Shown here: in pieces, positions 3,619-8,280 of the stretch
Position numbering within the stretch: the first letter of the stretch is position 1
Layout: the number at the start of each line of letters is the position of its first letter
Assembly (NCBI GenBank): GCA_024636425.1
Contig: JAGXHB010000121.1
Location: 1-8,280 of the forward strand
Source of the DNA: Roseobacter sp.
Lineage (GTDB): Bacteria; Pseudomonadota; Alphaproteobacteria; Rhodobacterales; Rhodobacteraceae
DNA length: 8,280 nucleotides
Direction of reading: 5' to 3'
Translations under genes and position numbers: made by a program
Notes under the pieces: generated by a model
What the model was told of the DNA's origin: nothing
The model's input: the letters and a program-made list of their open reading frames with translations, nothing else
The model's database searches: none

Positions 3619-5523
3619 ATGTCCCGTTCTTCCACACCGCTCCTTGATGGTATCTCGAGCCCCTCTGATCTGCGCGGGCTAAGTGATGCAAACCTGGCAG
3701 CCCTGTCCCGAGAACTGCGCAACGAGGTCATCGAGGCGGTTTCCGTGACCGGCGGCCATCTTGGGTCATCCTTGGGAGTTGTTGAACTGACAGTCGCGCT
3801 GCACGCGGTTTTCGACACACCCCGCGACAAGATCGTTTGGGATGTCGGACATCAGTGCTATCCGCACAAGGTTCTGACAGGGCGGCGTGACCGCATGCAG
3901 ACCCTGCGGCAGGAAGGCGGAATCAGCGGATTTACCAAACGCAGCGAAAGCATTTACGACCCATTTGGCGCAGCACATTCGTCAACTTCGATCTCGGCGG
4001 CTTTGGGGTTTACCGTCGGACGGGATATGGGCCAGCCCACAGGTGACGCCGTTGCCGTGATCGGGGACGGGTCGATCAGTGCGGGGATGGCGTACGAGGC
4101 CATGAACAACGCAGGTGCCATGGGGCGGCGGATGTTCGTGATCCTGAACGATAATGAAATGTCGATTGATCCGCCGGTTGGCGCGATGTCGAAATACCTG
4201 TCGGGTCTTTACGACAGCCCGCTAGCGAAGCTGCAACAAGGCTTTGAAGCTGCCTTGCCAGGCCCCTTGCGGGATCACGCACGGCGTGCGCGCCAGTTGG
4301 TGACCGGCGTTGCAGGTACACAGGGCACGTTATTCGAAGAACTGGGTTTCACCTATATGGGCCCGATTGACGGGCATGACATGGGCCAGTTGATGGCGGT
4401 CTTGCGCGCGGCTCATGCCCGGGCGACGGGGCCGGTGCTGATCCATTGCTGTACCGTCAAAGGCAAGGGCTACGCTCCCGCCGAAACGTCGGCTGATAAA
4501 TATCACGGCGTGTCGACCTTCGATGTCGCAAGCGGTGTGCAGGCGAAATCCATTCCCAACGCGCCAAGCTATACCAAAGTTTTCGGGACCGCCCTGACGC
4601 GTGAGGCGGAAGCGGATAGCAAGATTGTCGCTGTAACCGCTGCGATGCCATCAGGTACAGGCGTTGATATTCTGGCCAAGCGGTTCCCCAAACGCGTCTT
4701 TGATGTGGGTATCGCCGAACAGCACGCCGTGACTTTTGCCGCCGGTATGGCCGCAAGCGGGCTAAAGCCGTTCTGCGCGATCTATTCGACGTTCCTGCAG
4801 CGCGGCTATGACCAGATCGTGCATGATGTGGCGTTGCAGAACCTGCCTGTGCGCTTTGCCATTGATCGCGCCGGACTGGTCGGTGCGGACGGTGCGACCC
4901 ATGCCGGTGCATTTGATGTCGGTTATCTGTCGAACCTGCCGAACATGACGGTCATGGCCGCCAGCGACGAAGCCGAGCTGATGCACATGGTCGCCACTGC
5001 CGCCGCCTATGACGCAGGACCGATTGCGTTCCGCTATCCGCGCGGCGAAGGCACGGGCGTCGCATTGCCCGAGCGGGGCAAGGTTATCGAGATCGGCAAG
5101 GGCCGTATTGTGCGCGAAGGATCGGACGTCGCTTTGCTCAGCTTTGGCGCGCATCTGTCGGAATGTCTGCGCGCCGCCGACAAGCTGGCCGAACAGGGTG
5201 TCAGCGTGACAATCGCCGACGCACGGTTTGCCAAGCCGCTGGACCGTGACCTGATCCGGCAATTGCTGCGCCATCACAAGGCGCTGATCACAATCGAACA
5301 GGGCGCACGCGGCGGTTTTGGTGCGATGGTGCTGCATGATCTGGTGAATGACGGATTGCTGGACGGGCGCTGCGCGATCCGCACCATGACACTGCCGGAC
5401 CGGTTTATCGAACAGGCGTCGCCCGACGCAATGTACGCCGATGCGGGCATGACCGCGATTGATATTGCCGCCATGGCGCTTGAGGCTGTGGGTCAGGTCA
5501 GGGTCGGCACCAAAGTGCGATGA
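3619..5523 (+). CDS. dxs: 1-deoxy-D-xylulose-5-phosphate synthase
   Basis: Dxs condenses pyruvate with glyceraldehyde 3-phosphate, using thiamine diphosphate, to make 1-deoxy-D-xylulose 5-phosphate. This is the first step of the MEP pathway to isoprenoids and also feeds thiamine and pyridoxal synthesis. At 634 residues it is full length. Visible elements in order are SVTGGHLGSSLG (42-53, His47), DVGHQCYPHK (75-84), and the thiamine diphosphate motif GDGSISAGMAYEAMNNAG starting at 149 with NDNEMSID from 177. GIAEQHAV (364-371) follows, where Glu367 is the glutamate that activates the cofactor, then DRAGLVGADGATHAGAFD (416-433). The start is preceded by GGAAAGG at 3604. Placement behind pufX suggests it supplies the tail of bacteriochlorophyll and carotenoid precursors. 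The photosynthesis-linked copy in Rhodobacter is often a second dxs; whether another exists here cannot be seen. Confidence 0.97.
   Translation: MSRSSTPLLDGISSPSDLRGLSDANLAALSRELRNEVIEAVSVTGGHLGSSLGVVELTVALHAVFDTPRDKIVWDVGHQCYPHKVLTGRRDRMQTLRQEGGISGFTKRSESIYDPFGAAHSSTSISAALGFTVGRDMGQPTGDAVAVIGDGSISAGMAYEAMNNAGAMGRRMFVILNDNEMSIDPPVGAMSKYLSGLYDSPLAKLQQGFEAALPGPLRDHARRARQLVTGVAGTQGTLFEELGFTYMGPIDGHDMGQLMAVLRAAHARATGPVLIHCCTVKGKGYAPAETSADKYHGVSTFDVASGVQAKSIPNAPSYTKVFGTALTREAEADSKIVAVTAAMPSGTGVDILAKRFPKRVFDVGIAEQHAVTFAAGMAASGLKPFCAIYSTFLQRGYDQIVHDVALQNLPVRFAIDRAGLVGADGATHAGAFDVGYLSNLPNMTVMAASDEAELMHMVATAAAYDAGPIAFRYPRGEGTGVALPERGKVIEIGKGRIVREGSDVALLSFGAHLSECLRAADKLAEQGVSVTIADARFAKPLDRDLIRQLLRHHKALITIEQGARGGFGAMVLHDLVNDGLLDGRCAIRTMTLPDRFIEQASPDAMYADAGMTAIDIAAMALEAVGQVRVGTKVR
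5504..5520 (+). terminator. Weak hairpin at the dxs end
   Basis: TC-GCAC (5504-5505, 5507-5510) pairs with GTGC-GA (5515-5520), with one bulged G and loop CAAA, just before the dxs stop. It is short and lacks a T run. It is listed because dxs and idi have only 6 bases between them and any end signal must lie inside a coding region. Confidence 0.25.
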
Positions 5524-5529
5524 GCCGCG

Positions 5530-6048
5530 CTAACCGGCAAAGATGGTGTCCATATGATCGGCCAGATAGATCCGAAGCCAAGGGGTGAACTTTTCGGGGG
5601 TTTCGCGCGTCTGTCGCGCCAGTTCGTCCAGGCCGACCCACGCGGTATCCATCACCTCTGACGGGTTGGGGTTCAGATCGGTCAGGGCTATCGCTTCGGC
5701 AGTATAGATATCGACAAGCTCATGTTCGACCAGGCCGTTGCCCACATCGGCGCGATACTCCACCTGATCGCGGTGGTTCAGGCGCAGACCGCTGATCCCC
5801 AGCTCTTCCTCAAGCCGGCGTTTGGCGCAGGCCAGAGGGGGTTCTTCCCAGAACGGATGGGTGCAGCAGGCGTTCGCCCACAGACCCGGTGTATGGTATT
5901 TTTCAAGCGCGCGGCGCTGGATCAGCGTTTCCGTGCCGCGCATCACAAACACAGAAATGGCCTTATGGCGCAGGCCGCGCTTGTGGACCTCCAGCTTTTC
6001 GACGGGGGCCAGCGCCCCGCCGACCCAAGCTGGAATCATCACACTCAT
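5530..6048 (-). CDS. idi: Isopentenyl-diphosphate delta-isomerase, type I
   Basis: Idi interconverts isopentenyl and dimethylallyl diphosphate, balancing the two building blocks for geranylgeranyl diphosphate. It has 172 residues, close to the roughly 176-residue idi protein of Rhodobacter photosynthesis clusters. Type-I features are visible. HTPGLWANACCTHP (52-65) carries the catalytic Cys (Cys62 by alignment to E. coli Cys67) and His64. His22 and His28 are N-terminal metal-site histidines. The Nudix-like region is at about 72-88 (CAKRRLEEELGIS). EHE (108-110) gives the acidic pair. A C-terminal EKFTPWLRIYL follows. The ATG at 6048 overlaps the bchP stop in ATGA; no good ribosome binding site precedes it, so coupling to bchP is likely. 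A second ATG three codons later is possible. The gene meets dxs tail to tail. Confidence 0.95.
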   Translation of the reverse strand: MSVMIPAWVGGALAPVEKLEVHKRGLRHKAISVFVMRGTETLIQRRALEKYHTPGLWANACCTHPFWEEPPLACAKRRLEEELGISGLRLNHRDQVEYRADVGNGLVEHELVDIYTAEAIALTDLNPNPSEVMDTAWVGLDELARQTRETPEKFTPWLRIYLADHMDTIFAG

Positions 6049-7229
6049 ACGCGTGTCACCGCAACGATGCCTGCAAGATGTGCCAGATTCTTGATCCCGA
6101 TCTTGATATGCGCGAGAGGTCTCGCCTTCACGAGCCTTTTATTCATATAGGCTTCGAATGTCAGCCGTTGAACGTCTACATCGTGGCACAAGGACACGAA
6201 CCGTTCGCGGCGCATGTCGCTTTTGTAGTACGCGCGCTGCATTGCACCAAGGATCTTGAACACCGATTTATGTTCGCGCATGAACAGCTTGCGCGCCAGT
6301 TGCAGGTCTTTGACCCGACCTGATGCGAGCGTTGCAGCGGCTGCGGTTGCCGCAACCCGGCCCCCGACCATGGCATAAAAAATCCCTTCGCCCGAGGAAG
6401 GCGCGACAACACCTGCAGCATCGCCCGCCAGAACCACGTCGCGGCCATTGTCCCATTTGTCCATCGGATGCAGCGGGATCGGTGCTCCCTCGCGCCGGAT
6501 GGTCTTGCAATCGGTCAGGCCGGCGCTGGCGCGCAAGGCAGCCGTCGCCATCTTGAGGTCAACGCCCGGTACTTCGGTGCCCATGCCAATGCTTGCATGT
6601 TCGCCATGCGGGAACACCCAGCCATAGAAATCTGGCGAAATTCTACCGTCATAAATCACGTCGCAGCGCCTGGGGTCATATGTCGTGCCAACCAGATCCT
6701 TCGGGGCTTCGATGATCTCGTGATAGGCGATGACGTAAGGTATCTTGTCGCCGCCGGGCACTTCCTGACGGCAGACGTTGGAGCGTGCGCCATCTGCGCC
6801 GATGACCAGTCTGGTCGTCAGGCGGCGGGTTTCGCCGGTTTCCTTGCAGCGAAAGTTGACATGGGTGCCCTCTGCATCGCGGTCGATTTTGGTGAACGTT
6901 CCACTATAGCGGGTCGCCCCCGCGGACACGGCCCGCTTGCGCAGGAATTCGTCGAACTTCTCACGATCCACCATGCCGACAAAGCCATCTTCGATGGGGA
7001 TATCGACCTGCCGCCCGGTCGGGGAGATCATGCGCGCGGTGTTGATCTTGGCGACAAGCTGTTCGTCGGGGATGTTGAAATCCGCAATCAGCCGGGGGGG
7101 AATGGCACCTCCGCAGGGCTTGATGCGTCCATCCTTGTCGATGAAAGCAACTTTCACGTTCGAGCGGGCCAGATCCTCTGCGGCTGTGGCTCCCGACGGT
7201 CCACCCCCGATAACGACGACATCATACAT
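6045..7229 (-). CDS. bchP: Geranylgeranyl reductase (bacteriochlorophyll phytol tail)
   Basis: BchP is a flavoprotein that reduces three double bonds of the geranylgeranyl group on bacteriochlorophyllide esters to give the phytyl tail, with NADPH as donor. The 394-residue protein is of normal length. Its N-terminus MYDVVVIGGGPSGATAAEDL holds the FAD-binding GxGxxG fold, with an acidic residue at about 31 after the second strand. KPCGGAIPPR (37-46) is typical of the family. GADGARS (144-150) is the second FAD contact. VLAGDAAGVVAPSSGEGI (266-283) is the GD motif of this superfamily. Ribosome binding site GGGAG (complement of 7238-7242) lies eight bases ahead of the ATG, inside the preceding gene. 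The order PucC-like, bchP, idi matches orf428-bchP-orf176 of Rhodobacter. A role in reducing other prenyl lipids is possible but less likely here. Confidence 0.95.
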   Translation of the reverse strand: MYDVVVIGGGPSGATAAEDLARSNVKVAFIDKDGRIKPCGGAIPPRLIADFNIPDEQLVAKINTARMISPTGRQVDIPIEDGFVGMVDREKFDEFLRKRAVSAGATRYSGTFTKIDRDAEGTHVNFRCKETGETRRLTTRLVIGADGARSNVCRQEVPGGDKIPYVIAYHEIIEAPKDLVGTTYDPRRCDVIYDGRISPDFYGWVFPHGEHASIGMGTEVPGVDLKMATAALRASAGLTDCKTIRREGAPIPLHPMDKWDNGRDVVLAGDAAGVVAPSSGEGIFYAMVGGRVAATAAAATLASGRVKDLQLARKLFMREHKSVFKILGAMQRAYYKSDMRRERFVSLCHDVDVQRLTFEAYMNKRLVKARPLAHIKIGIKNLAHLAGIVAVTRV

Positions 7230-7232
7230 GCT

Positions 7233-8280
7233 TCATTCTCCCGGAACAGCGATTGAGGTGGGGGCCGTGCGCGACATGATGCGCGCGGCCATAAGGGCAG
7301 CCGCGATAAAGATCGCCGCTTCGATAAGAAAGACAGTGCCGAAAGCCTGCGCATCCGAAAGCGCACCCAGACGGAAAAGATCGACCAGTGCTGCACCCAT
7401 CAGCCCGCCAAAGCCGGCGGCGACCGCCTGAGCGGCACCCCAGAGGCCCATCCGCGTTCCTTCGCGGCGGTCCTTGCCTTGCCCGGCCAGTGCCATCATC
7501 GACCCGATCGCGGCAACAGCGAACATGCCGTTGAAGAACCCCAACGCGATCACCGTGATGTTCAAAAGCCCTGCACTCTGCATCGCTCCCACCGTCGCAA
7601 TCGCACAAAGCGCGATGCATGAGCCCAGACAGCCCGCGACGACCCAATTGCGCAGCGACCCGAATTTGAAGCCTGTCGCCGCAATGCCGACCAGCAGCAT
7701 GCCCATGAACACACCGCCGTTCTGCATCCCGCTCAGCTGGGTGGTCTGTCCTGGGGTCAGGCCAAAGACGAGGCCCGCAAACGGTTCGAGGATCAGTTCC
7801 TGCATGAAATAGGCGGTCATCGACAGAAACACGAAGATGGTGAAATTTCGCGCCCGCGGTTCGCTCCAGATTTCGGCCAGACCCTCACGGAAGGGAAGCG
7901 TTTCAGCCTCGCGCACAGGCGTCACGCTGCGTTCGATGCCCCAGACGGCCGCGACTGTCAGCGCCAGTGCAATAAGGCAGACCGCGCCCACGACCCTGAC
8001 CAGCAGGCCGGGTGAATAAGGGTGCAGCAAGGATCCGACGATGCCGGCGGTCATTGCGATGCCAAAGATCATCATCAGCCAGGTGATCGTGGCGGCAGCC
8101 GCGCGACGGTGCGGGGCGGTCGCCGTGGCAAGCAAGGCCAGCAGAGATGTCCCCGACGCGCCAACGCCCACACCGATCGCGGCGTACGACAGAATGGAAA
8201 GCGCAAGGCCGAGTGCAAAGGATGTCTCGAGCAGGACAACACCGCAGGCCGCACCCAGACCACCCGCCGCAAGGATCGCC
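7233..8280 (-). CDS. PucC/BCH2-family membrane protein (partial, orf428-like)
   Basis: This is a polytopic inner-membrane protein of the PucC/BCH2/LhaA group, a branch of the major facilitator superfamily tied to light-harvesting complex assembly and probably bacteriochlorophyll delivery. The frame is open from the right edge (first full codon 8279) to the stop at 7233. It gives 348 residues of a protein that is usually near 430; the N-terminus lies outside. About nine or ten hydrophobic helices are visible. Family-like segments include LILEPFAGLVFGLTPGQTT, then SGMQNGGVFMGM, and later EGTRMGLWGAAQAVAAGFGG. The place directly upstream of bchP, three bases apart, fits orf428, which lies between bchG and bchP in Rhodobacter. 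bchG would therefore be expected just beyond the window. True substrate is unproven. A GTG at 8171 is not the start, since coding similarity continues upstream. Confidence 0.9.
   Translation of the reverse strand, partial: AILAAGGLGAACGVVLLETSFALGLALSILSYAAIGVGVGASGTSLLALLATATAPHRRAAAATITWLMMIFGIAMTAGIVGSLLHPYSPGLLVRVVGAVCLIALALTVAAVWGIERSVTPVREAETLPFREGLAEIWSEPRARNFTIFVFLSMTAYFMQELILEPFAGLVFGLTPGQTTQLSGMQNGGVFMGMLLVGIAATGFKFGSLRNWVVAGCLGSCIALCAIATVGAMQSAGLLNITVIALGFFNGMFAVAAIGSMMALAGQGKDRREGTRMGLWGAAQAVAAGFGGLMGAALVDLFRLGALSDAQAFGTVFLIEAAIFIAAALMAARIMSRTAPTSIAVPGE

Noticed and set aside
6468..7256. A 262-codon plus-strand frame opposite bchP
   Set aside because: It is antisense to a gene with clear FAD motifs and has no recognisable domain of its own.
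1..8280. Search for an undescribed defence, mobile or biosynthetic system
   Set aside because: All sizeable coding regions belong to recognised photosynthesis or isoprenoid families. There are no transposase, integrase, toxin, nuclease, CRISPR or attachment-site signals. The unexplained content is confined to RNA-structure-rich spacers.

Overview
The window is a piece of a purple-bacterial photosynthesis gene cluster. It almost certainly comes from an alphaproteobacterium of the Rhodobacterales (Rhodobacter/Roseobacter group). The clearest signs are the intact type-II reaction centre genes pufL and pufM, the LH1 antenna genes pufB and pufA, pufQ, and a pufX-like gene directly after pufM. No tetraheme cytochrome gene (pufC) is present between pufM and dxs. 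PufX is known only from this order, so pufQBALMX narrows the source well; genus and species cannot be read from the window.

Layout, plus strand. The 3' part of bchZ (1-596) is followed by pufQ (593-823, joined by an ATGA overlap). A 123-base spacer with mutually exclusive hairpins leads to pufB (947-1102) and pufA (1116-1283). A second spacer holds a GC-rich hairpin ahead of pufL (1406-2236), pufM (2250-3176) and pufX (3188-3427). A 191-base spacer (3428-3618) is almost completely made of consecutive inverted repeats. dxs (3619-5523) follows.

Layout, minus strand, read from the right edge leftwards. A PucC/BCH2-family membrane protein (8280-7233, start outside the window) is followed by bchP (7229-6045) and idi (6048-5530). 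Spacing is 3 bases and then an ATGA overlap, so this is a tight operon. It converges on dxs with only 6 bases between the stop codons.

The genes form one functional set. BchZ belongs to chlorophyllide a oxidoreductase. Dxs starts the MEP isoprenoid pathway and Idi balances IPP and DMAPP. BchP reduces the geranylgeranyl tail of bacteriochlorophyll to phytyl. PufQ supports pigment delivery. PufB/PufA form the LH1 ring, PufL/PufM the reaction centre, and PufX is expected to leave an opening in the ring for quinone exchange. The PucC-like protein probably helps antenna assembly or pigment handling.

All visible catalytic and cofactor-binding residues are present, so nothing here looks decayed. 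I see no mobile element, tRNA, rRNA or CRISPR array, and no new protein system. The features that merit attention are at the RNA level: the hairpin array between pufX and dxs, the switch-like pufQ-pufB leader, the pufA-pufL hairpin, and the repeated TAAGGAG motif in which the stop codon of one puf gene overlaps the ribosome binding site of the next. PufX is divergent and lacks the glycine-rich helix face of the R. sphaeroides protein.
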